Assembly: GCF_001668615.1 (NCBI RefSeq)
Contig: NZ_LZMC01000058.1
Coordinates: forward strand, 54,051 to 118,050
From: Mycobacterium sp. 1274761.0
GTDB taxonomy: Bacteria; Actinomycetota; Actinomycetes; Mycobacteriales; Mycobacteriaceae
Direction of reading: 5' to 3'
DNA: 64,000 bases
Position 1 is the stretch's first letter, and the number at the start of each line of letters is the position of its first letter. The notes under the pieces were generated by a model. That model saw only the letters and a list, made by a program, of their open reading frames with translations. It was not told the origin of the DNA and searched no databases. A program made the position numbers and the translations under genes. This document shows, in pieces, positions 9,508-21,111 of this stretch.

Positions 9508-11091
9508 CTAGCGCAGGAACTGGTTGGCGAGGTTCGCCACGTCCAGCAGGGGCTGCGGCAGCGCTCCGAGCGCAAACGTCACGGCGGCAGTGATCGTGAT
9601 GACGGCCGTGCTCAGGAAGCTCGGCACCACCACGTCGGGCGCGTCGTCGGGCGGGTCGGTGAAGAACATGAGCACGATGACCCGCACATAGAAATACGCC
9701 GCGATGGCGCTGGCGATCACGCCGACAATCACCAACGGAATGGCACCACCCTCGCCGGCGGCCTTGAACACCGCGAACTTGCTGACGAAACCGCTCGTCA
9801 ACGGGATGCCCGCGAACGCCAGCAGAAACAGCGAGAACACAATGCCGACGATGGGATAGCGCCGGCCGAGCCCGGCCCAGCGCACCATCGCGGTCTCTTC
9901 GTCGCCGCCCTTGTCGCGAACCAGGCCGACGACGGCGAAGGCGCCCAGCGTGCTGAACCCGTAGGCGAAAAGATAGAACAGCGTCGACGACAGGCCCGAC
10001 TCGTTGAGCGCGATCACACCGGTCAATATGAATCCGGTATGCGCCACCGCCGAATACGCGAGCATCCGCTTGACGTCGGATTGCGTCACCGCGGTGACGG
10101 TACCGACCACCATCGTCAGGATCGCGATAGCCCACAGCACCGGCCGCCACTCGCCGCGGATCTCCGGCACCGCCACATAGAAGATGCGCAGCAGGGCGCC
10201 GAAGGCCGCGATCTTGGTCGCCGCGGCCATGAACGCCGTAATCGGCGTCGGCGCACCCTGATACACGTCGGGAATCCAGGAGTGGAACGGCACCGCACCA
10301 ACCTTGAACAGCACACCAACCAGCAGCAGGCCCACGCCAATCAACGCCAGTGACGCCTTGCCGGTGTTGCCGTGGATCGCATCGGCGATGCCGATCAGGC
10401 TCAGCGTGCCGGAGTACCCGTACAGCATCGCCGAGCCGTACAAGAAGAAGGCCGACGAAAACGCGCCCAGCAGAAAGTACTTCAGCGCCGCTTCCTGGGA
10501 GAGCAGACGGCGGCGCCGGGCCAGCCCGCACATCAGGTACAGCGGCAGCGACAGCACCTCGAGCGCGATGAACATCGTCAGCAGATCATCGGCAGCGGGG
10601 AACAGCAGCATCCCGCCGACGGCGAACAGCGTCAGCGGAAATACCTCGGTCTGCATCACGCCGGTCGTGACGGCCTGCTTCTCGGCGACGCTGCCGACGA
10701 CCGCCGATGCCTGCGGCGTGAACGAATCAAGGCCGCGCACAACCCGTTCTGATTCCGACTCCACTTCGGCAGGGATACGTCGTTCGGCGATCAGCAGCAC
10801 TCCGAGGATGCCGACGAGCAGAATCGTGCCCTGCAGGAACAGCGCCGGGGTGTCGACGGCGACGGACCCGATGACCGCGGTGCGGCCGGTGTTCCCGTGC
10901 AGATCGCGGGTCACCTGCACCACCGCCACGAATGCGGCGGCCAGTCCGGCCAGGCTGAGGACGACTTGGGTAGCGTAGCGACGCTCACGCGAGACGAACG
11001 CCTCCACCAGGACGCCGGCGATGGCCGCTCCGAACACGATCAGCATCGGCGACAGCAGGCCGTATTCGACGCTGGGCGTTGGCAGGTTCAT
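9508..11091 (-). CDS. nuoN: NADH-quinone oxidoreductase subunit N
   Basis: 527 residues, about 14 membrane helices. One of the three antiporter-like, proton-translocating subunits of complex I (Proton_antipo_M family). Family landmarks include ALKYFLLGAFSSAFFLYG, the lysine-bearing VPFHSWIPDVYQGAPTPITA, and VKRMLAYSAVAHTGFIL. It is the last gene of the nuo operon, overlapping the 3' end of nuoM by 4 bp. Length and order match actinobacterial complex I. Confidence 0.97.
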   Translation of the reverse strand: MNLPTPSVEYGLLSPMLIVFGAAIAGVLVEAFVSRERRYATQVVLSLAGLAAAFVAVVQVTRDLHGNTGRTAVIGSVAVDTPALFLQGTILLVGILGVLLIAERRIPAEVESESERVVRGLDSFTPQASAVVGSVAEKQAVTTGVMQTEVFPLTLFAVGGMLLFPAADDLLTMFIALEVLSLPLYLMCGLARRRRLLSQEAALKYFLLGAFSSAFFLYGSAMLYGYSGTLSLIGIADAIHGNTGKASLALIGVGLLLVGVLFKVGAVPFHSWIPDVYQGAPTPITAFMAAATKIAAFGALLRIFYVAVPEIRGEWRPVLWAIAILTMVVGTVTAVTQSDVKRMLAYSAVAHTGFILTGVIALNESGLSSTLFYLFAYGFSTLGAFAVVGLVRDKGGDEETAMVRWAGLGRRYPIVGIVFSLFLLAFAGIPLTSGFVSKFAVFKAAGEGGAIPLVIVGVIASAIAAYFYVRVIVLMFFTDPPDDAPDVVVPSFLSTAVITITAAVTFALGALPQPLLDVANLANQFLR

Positions 11092-12659
11092 CGCGGGCCG
11101 CCTTCCGCCAGTTTGGGTGTGGGATCGGGTTGGTCCACGGTGGTCAGCGTGTGGCTGACGGCCGGGTTGATCACGTCCAGAGCTACTTTCGGATAGACAC
11201 CGAGGACCAGCAGAAGCGCGATCAACGGCGCGACCACGACAAGTTCGCGGGGGAGCAGATCACGCAGCCGGTCGTTTCCTTCGATGACCGGCCCGCCCAT
11301 CATCCGCTGGTACATCCATAGGATGTAGATCGCCGAGAGCACCAGCGCCAGTGATGCCACCACGGCCAGCGCCGGGTAACGGGTGAATGTGCCGATCAGC
11401 ACCAGGAACTCGCTGATGAAGGGCGCCAGGCCGGGCAGCGATAGCGTCGCCAGCCCGGCGACCAGGAAGGTGCCCGCCAACACCGGTGCCACCTTCTGCA
11501 CGCCTCCGAAGGCGCTAATCAGTCGAGTTCCCCTGCGCGACACCAGGAAACCGGCGATCAGGAACAGCGCGGCGGTCGAGATGCCGTGATTGACCATGTA
11601 CAAGGTCGAGCCAGACTGGCCCTGGCTCGTCATCACGAAGATCCCGAGGATGATGAAGCCGAAGTGCGAGATCGACGTGTAGGCGATCAGCCGCATGACG
11701 TCGGTCTGTCCGATGGCCAAAACAGCGCCGTACACGATGCCGATGACGGCCAACGTGATGATCAGCGGCCGGAAATAGCTTGAGGCGTCGGGGAACAACT
11801 GCAGGCAGAACCGCAGCATGCCGAACGTGCCGACCTTGTCCATGATCGCCATCATCAGCACAGCGCTGGCCGGGGTGGCCTCGACGGCGGCGTCGGGCAG
11901 CCACCGGTGGAACGGCCACAGCGGCGCCTTGACCGCGAACGCGAACATGAAACCGAGGAACAGCGCGTTGAGGATGGCGGGGTTGACGTTCAGCGCACCG
12001 CTGGACACCGCGTCGACAATGGCCCGGAAATCGAAAGTACCCGAGTCGAACACGTCGCTCTGGGCGGTCACCACGTAGAGGCCGATGACCGCGGCGAGCA
12101 TGACCAAGCCGCCGAAGAGGTTGTACAGCAGGAACTTCACCGCTGCCTTGGACCGGTGCTCGCCGCCGAACCCGCCGATGAGGAAGTACATCGGGATGAG
12201 CATCGCCTCGAAGAAGACGTAGAACAGCAGCACGTCCAGCGAGATCAGCGACATGACGACCATGCCCTCGACCGCCAGCGTCAGCGCCAGATAGGTGTGA
12301 GTGGAGCGGCCGCGCAGTCCCTCCTGGGCGTCGGCATCATTCCAGCCCGCGATGATCAGCAGCGGCACCAGCACGGCGGTGAGGACGATCAGCGCCAATG
12401 CGATGCCATCGATGCCGAGGATGTAGCCGGTGCCGAATGACGGTATCCACGGCTGGTCTTCGACGAATTGGTACTGCGGACCGCCCGGATCGAACCCGAC
12501 GGCCAGGATGACGGCGAGCACAAGCACGACCACCGACACCAGCAGGCCGAACCACTTCGCTGCGGCGCGGGCGGACGCGGGAATCAGCATCACCAGCGCG
12601 GCGCCCAGCATCGGCACCGCCCACATGATGGTCAGCCACGGCACGCCGGCGGTCACCAC
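11088..12659 (-). CDS. nuoM: NADH-quinone oxidoreductase subunit M
   Basis: 523 residues, polytopic. Antiporter-like subunit with the classical signatures [40 protein letters not shown] and [18 protein letters not shown]. It translocates protons in the membrane arm of complex I and sits between NuoL and NuoN. The start overlaps the end of nuoL by 7 bp, and its stop overlaps nuoN. Confidence 0.97.
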   Translation of the reverse strand: MVTAGVPWLTIMWAVPMLGAALVMLIPASARAAAKWFGLLVSVVVLVLAVILAVGFDPGGPQYQFVEDQPWIPSFGTGYILGIDGIALALIVLTAVLVPLLIIAGWNDADAQEGLRGRSTHTYLALTLAVEGMVVMSLISLDVLLFYVFFEAMLIPMYFLIGGFGGEHRSKAAVKFLLYNLFGGLVMLAAVIGLYVVTAQSDVFDSGTFDFRAIVDAVSSGALNVNPAILNALFLGFMFAFAVKAPLWPFHRWLPDAAVEATPASAVLMMAIMDKVGTFGMLRFCLQLFPDASSYFRPLIITLAVIGIVYGAVLAIGQTDVMRLIAYTSISHFGFIILGIFVMTSQGQSGSTLYMVNHGISTAALFLIAGFLVSRRGTRLISAFGGVQKVAPVLAGTFLVAGLATLSLPGLAPFISEFLVLIGTFTRYPALAVVASLALVLSAIYILWMYQRMMGGPVIEGNDRLRDLLPRELVVVAPLIALLLVLGVYPKVALDVINPAVSHTLTTVDQPDPTPKLAEGGPR

Positions 12660-14536
12660 AGTTGCACCGCCAGGATCACCGCGACCACGAGTGCCGCGCC
12701 GGCCAGCATCGACAGGGCATAAGAGCGCGCGAAACCGGTCTGCACCTGCCGCAGCCCGTCAGACACTCGCCCGACCACGGCAGCCAGGCCGCTGCCGGCG
12801 CCGTCGATACCCTTGTCGTCGATCCAGACCAGATCCTTGGTCAGGACTTGTCCGGGCTTCATCAGCAGCTCCTCGTTGATCGCATCACCGTAGAGGTCAC
12901 GGCGGGCCGCGACGGTCAGCGCCGAAACCTTTTCGGGCGCAACGTCGGGCACCGCCTTCTGCGCGTACATCCGGTAGGCGACGAGGATGCCGACCGCGAC
13001 GACCGACAGCGCGACGACGGTGATCACCCAGGCCGGTGCGACGTGGTGCACCTCCTCGGCGCCGACCACGGGTTCCAGCCACTGCTCCAACGTGCCGCCG
13101 ATGGCCAGCAGCCCGCCCGCCGCGACCGAGCCGACGGCCAGCAGGATCATCGGCCACGTCATCACCGCCGGCGCCTCGTGCGGGTGGACCTCCGGTTTCC
13201 ACCGTCGCTCGCCGAAGAACGTCATCAACATGACGCGGGTCATGTAGAAGGCGGTGATGCCCGCACCGAGCAACGCCGCGCCGCCGAGCACCACGCCCTT
13301 GACTCCGCCTGCGTTGAAAGCGGTTTCGATGATCGCGTCCTTCGAGAAAAATCCGGCGAACGGCGGGACGCCGATGATCGCGAGGTACCCGAGCCCGAAC
13401 GTGGCGAAGGTGATCGGCAGCAGCTTGCGCAGTCCGCCGTAGTACCGCATGTTCACTTCGTCGTCCATCGCGTGCATGACCGAGCCCGCGCCGAGGAACA
13501 GTCCGGCCTTGAAGAAGCCGTGGGTCAGCAGGTGCATGATCGCCACCGCGTAGCCGGCAGGGCCGAGGCCCGCGGCGAGCACCATGTAGCCGATCTGGCT
13601 CATGGTCGACGCGGCCAGCGCCTTCTTGATGTCGTCCTTGGCGCAGCCGATGATCGCGCCGAACAACAGCGTGACGGCGCCGACGATGACGACGCCGAGC
13701 TGCGCACCCGGCGCGAGATCGAACACCGGGCCCGACCGCACGATCAGGTAGACGCCCGCGGTGACCATCGTGGCGGCGTGGATAAGCGCCGACACCGGCG
13801 TCGGGCCCTCCATCGCGTCGCCGAGCCAGGACTGCAGCGGCACCTGCGCCGACTTACCGCAGGCGGCGAGCAACAGCAGCAGCCCGATCGCGTTGAGCGT
13901 GCCCTCACTCAGCCGCGGCGCGGCATCGAAGACGCCGTGGAACGAGATCGAGCCGATGTAGGCGAACATCACCATCAGGGCGACGGCGAGGCCGATGTCG
14001 CCGACGCGGTTGACCACGAACGCCTTTTTGGCCGCGGTGGCTGCCGACGGCTTGTGCTGCCAGAACCCGATGAGCAGATACGACGCCAGGCCGACGCCTT
14101 CCCAGCCGACGTAGAGGCCGAGGTAGTTGTCGGCGAGCACCAGCAGCAGCATCGCCGCCAGGAACAGGTTCAGGTAGGCGAAAAACCTGCGGCGGCCTGG
14201 ATCTTCGGCCATGTAGCCGACCGAGTAGATGTGGATCAGCGAGCCGACGCCGGTGATCAGCAGCACGAAGCACATCGACAGTTGGTCGAGCTGTAGGCCG
14301 AAGTCGACGTGCAGTTCGCCGACCGGTACCCAGGAGAACAGTCTCTCGGTGACGATCCGCTCCTCGCCGGGGCGGCCGAGCATGTCGGCGAACAGAAGCG
14401 CGCCGACGACGAAGGACGCCAGCGACGCCGCACATCCCAGCAGGTGGCCCCACGGGTTGGACCACTTGCCGGACAGCAACAGTATGGCCGCCCCGGCCAG
14501 GGGCAGCGCAATCAGGAGCCAAACCGGAATCGTCAT
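12653..14536 (-). CDS. nuoL: NADH-quinone oxidoreductase subunit L
   Basis: 627 residues, the largest and most distal antiporter-like subunit. Landmarks are [36 protein letters not shown], the pump segment [20 protein letters not shown], and [20 protein letters not shown]-terminal helix with lateral-helix character precedes the last membrane segment. It pumps protons and its lateral helix braces the membrane arm. It begins 7 bp after nuoK and overlaps nuoM. Long frames on the opposite strand across this gene are compositional shadows. Confidence 0.97.
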   Translation of the reverse strand: MTIPVWLLIALPLAGAAILLLSGKWSNPWGHLLGCAASLASFVVGALLFADMLGRPGEERIVTERLFSWVPVGELHVDFGLQLDQLSMCFVLLITGVGSLIHIYSVGYMAEDPGRRRFFAYLNLFLAAMLLLVLADNYLGLYVGWEGVGLASYLLIGFWQHKPSAATAAKKAFVVNRVGDIGLAVALMVMFAYIGSISFHGVFDAAPRLSEGTLNAIGLLLLLAACGKSAQVPLQSWLGDAMEGPTPVSALIHAATMVTAGVYLIVRSGPVFDLAPGAQLGVVIVGAVTLLFGAIIGCAKDDIKKALAASTMSQIGYMVLAAGLGPAGYAVAIMHLLTHGFFKAGLFLGAGSVMHAMDDEVNMRYYGGLRKLLPITFATFGLGYLAIIGVPPFAGFFSKDAIIETAFNAGGVKGVVLGGAALLGAGITAFYMTRVMLMTFFGERRWKPEVHPHEAPAVMTWPMILLAVGSVAAGGLLAIGGTLEQWLEPVVGAEEVHHVAPAWVITVVALSVVAVGILVAYRMYAQKAVPDVAPEKVSALTVAARRDLYGDAINEELLMKPGQVLTKDLVWIDDKGIDGAGSGLAAVVGRVSDGLRQVQTGFARSYALSMLAGAALVVAVILAVQLW

Positions 14537-14543
14537 CGGGCCC

Positions 14544-14843
14544 TTAGTTTTTCAGCAGGCTGGCGTCGTCGACCGAGGCCGAGCGACGGGTACGGAAAAT
14601 GGTCATGATGATCGCCAGGCCGACGACGACCTCGCAGGCGGCCACCACCATGGTGAAGAAGGCCACCACCTGACCGTCGAGGTGACCATGCATGCGCGAG
14701 AACGACACGAAGGCGAGGTTGGCCGCGTTCAGCATCAGCTCCACGCACATGAACATCACGATGGCGTTGCGGCGCAGCAGAACTCCCGACGCACCGATGG
14801 TGAACAACAGCGCGGAGAGGTACAGATAGTTATCGGGATTCAC
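14544..14843 (-). CDS. nuoK: NADH-quinone oxidoreductase subunit K
   Basis: 99 residues with three membrane helices ([59 protein letters not shown]). The two membrane glutamates in MCVELMLN and AACEVVVG, which couple quinone chemistry to proton movement in this subunit, are present. The gene overlaps the nuoJ stop by 4 bp and precedes nuoL by 7 bp. Confidence 0.96.
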   Translation of the reverse strand: MNPDNYLYLSALLFTIGASGVLLRRNAIVMFMCVELMLNAANLAFVSFSRMHGHLDGQVVAFFTMVVAACEVVVGLAIIMTIFRTRRSASVDDASLLKN

Positions 14844-15574
14844 TTCGCGCTCCCGTCCGTTGATTCTTGCGGCTGGTCACTGACCCGACGCCGTTGCAGG
14901 ATCGCGGCGACCGACAGCTCAGAGCCTGAGCCGTCGGGCAGCCGCGCCTCGATGTCCACGGCGTTGTGCCGGGCGAACACACCCGGACCCGGCATGGGTG
15001 TGGGATGGCCGCCGGGCCGGAATCGTTCTTCGGCGAGTTCGCGCTGAGTCTTGGCGCGTTCGAAGCGCTCGCGGTGCGCCAGCACCATGGCGCCGAGCGC
15101 GGCGGTGATCAGCAGCGCGCCGGTCAGCTCGAACGCCCACAGGTAGCGGGTGAAGATCAAAGCCGCCAGGCCCTCGACGTTGCCGCTGCTGTTGGCTTCG
15201 GGCAGTCCCGTGAAACCGGCCACCGACACATTGCCGATCCCGGCGATCAGCAGGACGCCGAAGCCGAAACCGGCGATCAGCGCGGCAACCCGTTGTCCGC
15301 GAATCGTTTCCGTGAACGACTCGGTCAGATCGACGCCGACAAGCATCAGCACGAAGAGGAACAGCATCATGACCGCGCCGGTGTAGACGACCACCTGCAC
15401 GACGCCGAGGAACAGCGCTTCCTGCGCGATGTAGAGCACCGCGAGCGAGATCATGGTCGAAGCAAGGAAAATCGCAGAATACACGGCCTTGGGCGCGGCG
15501 ACCACGCCGATGGCACCGAGCAGGGCCACCGCGCCGAGCACCCAGAACACGACCGCTTCCGCCGTCGACGTCAC
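14840..15574 (-). CDS. nuoJ: NADH-quinone oxidoreductase subunit J
   Basis: 244 residues from GTG 15574. This start overlaps the nuoI stop as GTGA and is followed directly by the first helix [20 protein letters not shown]; the frame is open further upstream only as antisense-type noise over nuoI. Five membrane helices lie in residues 1-165, including [21 protein letters not shown] polar C-terminal tail of about 75 residues ([19 protein letters not shown] onward) is typical of actinobacterial NuoJ. It forms part of the central proton path of complex I. Confidence 0.95.
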   Translation of the reverse strand: MTSTAEAVVFWVLGAVALLGAIGVVAAPKAVYSAIFLASTMISLAVLYIAQEALFLGVVQVVVYTGAVMMLFLFVLMLVGVDLTESFTETIRGQRVAALIAGFGFGVLLIAGIGNVSVAGFTGLPEANSSGNVEGLAALIFTRYLWAFELTGALLITAALGAMVLAHRERFERAKTQRELAEERFRPGGHPTPMPGPGVFARHNAVDIEARLPDGSGSELSVAAILQRRRVSDQPQESTDGSAK

Positions 15575-16122
15575 CGCGCTTCCTCCGATACCTTTTCCGC
15601 TCCTTGCGTGTGCGAGACAGGCTTGATATTGCCCAGGTAATAGTCCTCGTCGGTGCTGCCGGGCTGCATCGGGTGCGGCGGTGCCACCATTCCCGGCTTC
15701 AGCGGCGCGAGCAGTTTGTCCTTGCCCCAGATGAGGTCTGCCCGGTTGTCGTCGGCCATCTCGTATTCGTTGGTCATCGTCAACGCGCGGGTGGGGCATG
15801 CCTCGATGCACAGGCCGCAGCCGATGCAGCGCAGGTAGTTGATTTGATACACGCGGCCGTAGCGCTCGCCCGGCGAGTAGCGCTCCTCCGGGGTGTTGTT
15901 GTCGCCCTCGACGTAGATCGCGTCGGCGGGGCAGGCCCACGCGCACAGCTCGCAGCCGATGCACTTCTCCAGCCCGTCGGGGTAGCGGTTGAGCTGATGG
16001 CGCCCGTGGTAACGCTTCGCGACCGGGCCCGGCTTTTCCGGATACTCCTCGGTGATCGGCTTCTTGAACATGGTGCCGAACGTGACCGCGAAGCCGGCGA
16101 TTGCGTCGAGGAACTTAGGCAT
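15571..16122 (-). CDS. nuoI: NADH-quinone oxidoreductase subunit I
   Basis: 183 residues. Ferredoxin-like subunit carrying two 4Fe-4S clusters (N6a and N6b), with the cysteine motifs [12 protein letters not shown] and [12 protein letters not shown]. It relays electrons from NuoG towards the N2 cluster in NuoB. The N-terminal segment [20 protein letters not shown] anchors it to the membrane arm. The start overlaps the 3' end of nuoH by 8 bp and its stop overlaps nuoJ. Confidence 0.97.
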   Translation of the reverse strand: MPKFLDAIAGFAVTFGTMFKKPITEEYPEKPGPVAKRYHGRHQLNRYPDGLEKCIGCELCAWACPADAIYVEGDNNTPEERYSPGERYGRVYQINYLRCIGCGLCIEACPTRALTMTNEYEMADDNRADLIWGKDKLLAPLKPGMVAPPHPMQPGSTDEDYYLGNIKPVSHTQGAEKVSEEAR

Positions 16123-17401
16123 GAGTGGTCTCCTTTGCTTTCTGTGCTCCTCGCGTCCGCTCTGCTTCTTGTGCTCCTCGCGTCCGCTCTGCAGGCAGCG
16201 GCGGCACCGGGAACGCGCCGTCGTCGACGGCCTGCACCGGTATCGTGCGCACCGTCCTGGCCCGCAGCGTCCGCCACAGCAACGCGGCTACCAGCAGTGC
16301 GACCACCGTGCCGACGGCGATCAACCCGGTGCTCCAAGCGGTTTCACCGGCGTTGCGTAGGGCGCGCGCGGTCGACACGATCGCGATCCACACCAACGAC
16401 ACCGGTATCAGGACCTTCCAGCCCAGCGCCATGAACTGGTCGTAGCGCAGGCGCGGCAGCGTGGCGCGCAGCCAGAAGTAGAAGAACAGGAACGCCCACA
16501 CCTTGGCGGTGAACCACAGCAGCGGCCACCAGCCGGTGTTAGCGCCATCCCACATGTTGATCGGCCATGGTGCGTGCCAGCCTCCGAGGAACATCGTGGT
16601 GGCCAGGGCCGACACTGTCGTCATGTTGACGTATTCGGCGAGCATGAACATCGCGAACTTCAGCGACGAGTACTCGGTGTGGAAGCCGCCGACGAGCTCA
16701 CCCTCGGCCTCGGGCAGATCGAAAGGCGCACGGTTGGTTTCGCCGACCATCGAGGTCAGGTACACCAAAAACGACGGCAGCAGCACGAACACAAACCACC
16801 GGCCGTCCTGGGCGCCAACGATTCCCGACGTCGACATGGTGCCTGCGAACAGGAACACCGTCGCGAACGACAGTGCCATCGCGATCTCGTAAGAGATCAC
16901 CTGCGCCGACGACCGCAGACCGCCGAGCAGCGGGTAGGTCGAGCCCGACGCCCACCCGGCCAGCACGATGCCGTACACCCCGATCGAGGTGACCGCAAGG
17001 ATGTAGAGCACCGCCACCGCAAGGTCGGTCAGCTGCAGCGGAGTTCGGTGACCGAACACCGACACCACGGGCCCCATTGGGATGACCGCGAAGGCCAGAA
17101 ACGCGGGCACCGTCGAAATCACCGGCGCCATTAGATAAATCGGCTTGTCCACCCCCGCCGGGATCAGCCCTTCCTTCAACCCGAGCTTCAGCCCGTCGAC
17201 GAGTGACTGCAGCAGACCCTTCGGGCCGACCCGGTTGGGCCCGAAACGCATCTGCATGCGGCCCAACAGCTTGCGTTCGATCAGGATCGCGGCCAGCACC
17301 GTCAGCAGCAGGAACACGAAGATTCCGACCGCCTTGATCAGGATCAGCCAGATCGGGTCGTGCCCGAAGGCCGAGAGGTCCGTCGCCGTTGAATAGTTCA
17401 C
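16115..17401 (-). CDS. nuoH: NADH-quinone oxidoreductase subunit H
   Basis: 428 residues, eight membrane helices. Forms the quinone-binding channel with NuoB and NuoD. The family signatures [20 protein letters not shown] and [20 protein letters not shown] are intact. The C-terminal tail is unusual: it ends in two near-identical nine-residue units ([18 protein letters not shown]) encoded by the 22-bp direct repeats at 16144-16192, so the tail has probably been extended by repeat duplication. The start overlaps the nuoG stop by 4 bp. Confidence 0.96.
   Translation of the reverse strand: MNYSTATDLSAFGHDPIWLILIKAVGIFVFLLLTVLAAILIERKLLGRMQMRFGPNRVGPKGLLQSLVDGLKLGLKEGLIPAGVDKPIYLMAPVISTVPAFLAFAVIPMGPVVSVFGHRTPLQLTDLAVAVLYILAVTSIGVYGIVLAGWASGSTYPLLGGLRSSAQVISYEIAMALSFATVFLFAGTMSTSGIVGAQDGRWFVFVLLPSFLVYLTSMVGETNRAPFDLPEAEGELVGGFHTEYSSLKFAMFMLAEYVNMTTVSALATTMFLGGWHAPWPINMWDGANTGWWPLLWFTAKVWAFLFFYFWLRATLPRLRYDQFMALGWKVLIPVSLVWIAIVSTARALRNAGETAWSTGLIAVGTVVALLVAALLWRTLRARTVRTIPVQAVDDGAFPVPPLPAERTRGAQEAERTRGAQKAKETTHA
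16144..16192. repeat. Direct repeat of a GTGCTCCTCGCG element in the nuoH 3' end
   Basis: Two identical 22-bp copies (16144-16165 and 16171-16192), beginning GTGCTCCTCGCGTCCG, lie 27 bp apart, which is exactly nine codons. A 16-bp match recurs at 27666-27681 and a 12-bp match (TGCTCCTCGCGT) at 31430-31441. Each is close to a gene junction on the minus strand. This looks like a small dispersed intergenic-type element. Confidence 0.6.
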
Positions 17402-19788
17402 CGTTCAGCCCGTCCGATTGAGACCACGGCGCCCGCGGTCACCCCGAGTTGTTGGTACACCGCCGATCCCGGCGAGTTCAGTGGCAGCCACACCACCCGG
17501 TCATCCATATCGGTGATCTCGAGCGGCAACGTGATCTCGCCGTTGCTGGTGGCGACAGTGACGGAGTCGCCTTCCGTCGCACCGATTTCGGCGGATGTGG
17601 TCGCTGACAGGCGAACGACCGGTGGTCGCGCGGTTCCGGCAAGGTAGGGCTCGCCGTCCTGCAGCCGACCGGAGTCCAGCAGCATCCGCCAGCTGGCCAG
17701 CACCGCTTCACCCTTGCCCGGTTCGGGGGCGATACCGGCCGAAACGTCCGGGGCGCCCGGTCGTGTACCGCCCCACCAGCCGAGCCGCGCCAGTTCCTCG
17801 CCTGCGGCCCCCGCATCCGGCAGCCCGAGGTCCACGCCGAGCTCGTCGGCCAACGTGTACAGCACCCGCAGATCGGGCGTCGCATTGCTGGTCAGCGACG
17901 GCGGAAAGGGCCGAATCCTGCCCTCCCAGTTGATGAACGAGCCGCCCTTCTCCACCACGGGCGCAACGGGAAACACCACGTCGGCGAGCCCGGTGACGGC
18001 GCTTTCCCGCAGCTCGAGGCTGACGACGAACGACACCGCGTCGATGGCAACCAGGGCCTCGTCAGGGTCGGGCAGATCGGCGAGTTCTACGCCGCCGATC
18101 AGCAGCGCGCCCAGTTCGCCGCTGGCCGCCGCCGCGAGGATGCCGGCCGTGTCGCGGCCGGGGCCAGCAGGCACGTCGGAGATGTGCCAGGCGGCCGCCG
18201 TCTGCTCCCGCGCGGCGGCATCGCTGACCGGACGTCCGCCCGGCAGTAGGTTGGGCAGCGCGCCTGCCTCCACCGCCCCGCGGTCGCCCGCACGCCGTGG
18301 CACCCAGCCGAGGCGGGCTCCGGTCGCCGCCGCCAATCTGGCTGCTGCAGAAAGCGCCCCGCGCGATGCGGACAGCCGCTCGCCGACCAGGATGATCGCC
18401 CCGGGCTGGTGCAGCAGTGTCTCCTCGGTCAGCCCGTCCAGCGCCGCCGCTTCACCGCCGGGCACCGTGCGGATGAGTCGCCCAGACATCTTGGTCAGGC
18501 CGCGGGTCTCGAACGGCGCGATGGCCAGCACCTGAACACCGTTCTTGCGGGCGGCCTTGCGCAGCCGCAGAAAGACGATCGGCGATTCATCCTCCGGCTC
18601 GAAGCCGGCCAGCAACACCGCCGGCGCCTTCTCCAGGTCGGCATAGGTGACCGTCATCGGCTGCCCCGCGACATGGGCGGCGAGAAAGTCGGCCTCTTCG
18701 TCGCTGTGCGCGCGGATCCGAAAGTCGATGTCATTGGTGGTCAACACCATTCGGGCGAACTTCGAGTAAGCGTAGGCATCCTCAACGGTGCTTCTGCCGC
18801 CCACGAGGACACCGGCGCGGCCCGCGGCGGAGGCCAACCCCGTCGCGGCGACGCGCAGCGCCTCCGCCCAGGACGCGGGCCGCAGCTTGCCGTCAGCCTC
18901 ACGCAGCAGAGGGGTGGTGATGCGATCGCCGACGCCTGCGTAGTTGAACGCCCAGCGGCCCTTGTCGCAGTTCCACTCTTCGTTGACCTCGGGATCGTCG
19001 CCGGCCAGCCGGCGCAACACCTTTCCGCGCCGGTGGTCGGTGCGCTGGGCACAGCCCGACGCGCAGTGCTCGCATGCGCTGGGCGTGGACACCAGGTCGA
19101 ACGGCCGCGCGCGGAACCGGTAGGCGGTGTTGGTCAGGGCGCCGACCGGGCAGATCTGCACGGTGTTGCCGGAGAAGTACGACGAGAACGGTTCGCCGGG
19201 CGCGATGCCGACCTGTTGCAATGCACCGCGTTCCAGCAGCTCGATGAACGGATCGCCCGCGATCTGCTGGGAGAACCGCGTACACCGCGCACACAGCACG
19301 CATCGTTCGCGGTCCAGCAGCACCTCCGAGGAGATCGGAATCGGTTTGGGGAAGGTGCGTTTGACGTCGGTGAAGCGGGTTTCAGCCCGGCCGTTCGACA
19401 TGGCCTGGTTCTGCAGCGGGCACTCGCCGCCCTTGTCGCAGACCGGGCAGTCCAGCGGATGGTTGATCAGTAGCAGTTCCATCACCCCGTGCTGCGCCTT
19501 GTCGGCGGATTCGGAGGTGAACTGCGTGCGGACCACCATGTCGGGTGTGCAGGTGATGGTGCATGACGCCATCGGCTTGCGCTGGCCCTCGACCTCGACC
19601 AGGCACTGCCTGCAGGCGCCCACCGGATCCAGCAGCGGGTGATCGCAGAACCGCGGAATCTGGATGCCCATCAGCTCGGCTGCGCGAATCACCAAGGTGC
19701 CCTTGGGCACACTGATCGGCTGGTCGTCGATGATCAGATTCACCAATTCCACTGCCGGCGCATCCTGGCTCGGCTCGGTCACCGTCAC
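17398..19788 (-). CDS. nuoG: NADH-quinone oxidoreductase subunit G
   Basis: 796 residues. The N-terminal 2Fe-2S ferredoxin domain (N1b) has [20 protein letters not shown]. The His/Cys segment follows, with [15 protein letters not shown] and [10 protein letters not shown] binding the N4/N5 clusters. The molybdopterin-oxidoreductase-like domain starts with [16 protein letters not shown] and has no recognisable active cofactor site, as expected for NuoG. The C-terminal end is a molydop-binding-like domain. It carries electrons from NuoF to NuoI. The start overlaps the nuoF end by 4 bp and its stop overlaps nuoH. Confidence 0.96.
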   Translation of the reverse strand: MTVTEPSQDAPAVELVNLIIDDQPISVPKGTLVIRAAELMGIQIPRFCDHPLLDPVGACRQCLVEVEGQRKPMASCTITCTPDMVVRTQFTSESADKAQHGVMELLLINHPLDCPVCDKGGECPLQNQAMSNGRAETRFTDVKRTFPKPIPISSEVLLDRERCVLCARCTRFSQQIAGDPFIELLERGALQQVGIAPGEPFSSYFSGNTVQICPVGALTNTAYRFRARPFDLVSTPSACEHCASGCAQRTDHRRGKVLRRLAGDDPEVNEEWNCDKGRWAFNYAGVGDRITTPLLREADGKLRPASWAEALRVAATGLASAAGRAGVLVGGRSTVEDAYAYSKFARMVLTTNDIDFRIRAHSDEEADFLAAHVAGQPMTVTYADLEKAPAVLLAGFEPEDESPIVFLRLRKAARKNGVQVLAIAPFETRGLTKMSGRLIRTVPGGEAAALDGLTEETLLHQPGAIILVGERLSASRGALSAAARLAAATGARLGWVPRRAGDRGAVEAGALPNLLPGGRPVSDAAAREQTAAAWHISDVPAGPGRDTAGILAAAASGELGALLIGGVELADLPDPDEALVAIDAVSFVVSLELRESAVTGLADVVFPVAPVVEKGGSFINWEGRIRPFPPSLTSNATPDLRVLYTLADELGVDLGLPDAGAAGEELARLGWWGGTRPGAPDVSAGIAPEPGKGEAVLASWRMLLDSGRLQDGEPYLAGTARPPVVRLSATTSAEIGATEGDSVTVATSNGEITLPLEITDMDDRVVWLPLNSPGSAVYQQLGVTAGAVVSIGRAER

Positions 19789-21110
19789 GCGCCCACCCCC
19801 TCGGTCGCCATCAGCGTCGAGGCGTGTGGATCGAACGGGCAGCCGCCGTTCAGGTGCTCGACGTACTCGTCGCGGAAGAACTTGATCGACGACAGGATGG
19901 GGCTCGCCGCGCCGTCACCCAACGCGCAGAACGATTTCCCGAAGATGGTGTCGGAGATGTCCAGCAGCTTTCCGATGTCCTCTTCGGTGCCGTTCCCGGT
20001 TTCCAAACGCTCGTAGATCTGGCTCAACCAATAGGTGCCCTCGCGGCACGGGGTGCACTTACCGCACGACTCGTGGGCGTAGAACTCGGTCCAGCGGCGC
20101 ACCGCGCGCACCACGCACGTCGTCTCGTCGAAGATCTGCAGCGCCTTGGTGCCGAGCATCGACCCGACACCTGCCATGCCCTCGTAATCCAATGGCACGT
20201 CGAGATGTTCGGCGGTCAGCAGGGGAGTCGACGACCCGCCGGGCGTCCAGAACTTCAGCTCGTGGCCCGCGCGGACACCGCCCGCATACTCCAGAAGCTC
20301 GCGCAACGTGATGCCCAGCGGTGCCTCGTACTGGCCGGGATTGGTGACGTGCCCCGACAGCGAGTACAGCGTGAAGCCGGGCGACTTCTCCGAACCCATC
20401 GATCGGAACCAGTCGATGCCGTTGAGCACGATGGGCGGCACGCTGGCGATGGATTCGACGTTGTTCACCACCGTCGGGCAAGCGTACAGGCCGGCCACCG
20501 CGGGAAACGGTGGCCGCAGTCGGGGCTGGCCGCGCCTGCCCTCCAACGAGTCGAGCAACGCGGTTTCCTCGCCACAGATGTAGGCGCCGGCGCCCGCGTG
20601 CACGACGAGCTCGAGATCGAATCCCGAACCGTTGATGTCGGTGCCGAGGTAGCCGGCCGCGTACGCCTCTGCGACAGCCGCCTGCAGGCGACGCAGCACT
20701 GGGACCACCTCACCGCGCACGTAGATGAACGCGTGGTGGGCGCGGATGGCGTACGCGGCAATGATCGCACCCTCGACGAGAAAGTGCGGTGTCGTCAGAA
20801 TTAGCGGAATGTCCTTGCACGTACCAGGTTCCGACTCGTCGGCGTTGATCACAAGATAGTGCGGCTTGGCCCCGGCGCCGGTGTCGTCCTGCGGGATGAA
20901 CGACCACTTGGTGCCGGTCGGGAAGCCCGCTCCGCCGCGGCCGCGCAGCCCGGAATCCTTCACGAGCGTGATCACCTCGTCGGGATCCATCGCCAGCGCC
21001 TTCTCCAGGGCGCGGTACCCGTCGTGGCGGCGGTAGGTGTCCAGCGACCAGGGTTCGGGTTCGTCCCAGTACCGGCTGAACACGGGTGTCAGGGGAGTAG
21101 CAGGTGCCAT
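19785..21110 (-). CDS. nuoF: NADH-quinone oxidoreductase subunit F
   Basis: 441 residues. Peripheral subunit that oxidises NADH and passes electrons through FMN to the N3 4Fe-4S cluster. The nucleotide-binding glycine loop is [16 protein letters not shown], the FMN-binding region includes [20 protein letters not shown], and the cluster ligands lie in [16 protein letters not shown] plus a later cysteine in FCALGD. Immediately downstream of nuoE (1-bp gap) and overlapping nuoG by 4 bp. Confidence 0.97.
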   Translation of the reverse strand: MAPATPLTPVFSRYWDEPEPWSLDTYRRHDGYRALEKALAMDPDEVITLVKDSGLRGRGGAGFPTGTKWSFIPQDDTGAGAKPHYLVINADESEPGTCKDIPLILTTPHFLVEGAIIAAYAIRAHHAFIYVRGEVVPVLRRLQAAVAEAYAAGYLGTDINGSGFDLELVVHAGAGAYICGEETALLDSLEGRRGQPRLRPPFPAVAGLYACPTVVNNVESIASVPPIVLNGIDWFRSMGSEKSPGFTLYSLSGHVTNPGQYEAPLGITLRELLEYAGGVRAGHELKFWTPGGSSTPLLTAEHLDVPLDYEGMAGVGSMLGTKALQIFDETTCVVRAVRRWTEFYAHESCGKCTPCREGTYWLSQIYERLETGNGTEEDIGKLLDISDTIFGKSFCALGDGAASPILSSIKFFRDEYVEHLNGGCPFDPHASTLMATEGVGA

Positions 21111-21111
21111 A

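Noticed and set aside
9419..10531. Upstream extension of the crotonase reading frame
   Set aside because: The extension is Arg- and Gly-rich noise over nuoN in another frame; the conserved protein starts at GTG 9418 behind a ribosome binding site.
12662..14296. A 544-codon plus-strand reading frame across nuoL
   Set aside because: It is exactly antisense to nuoL, is extremely rich in Arg, His, Gln and Asp, and has no motif. This is typical of high-GC shadow frames.
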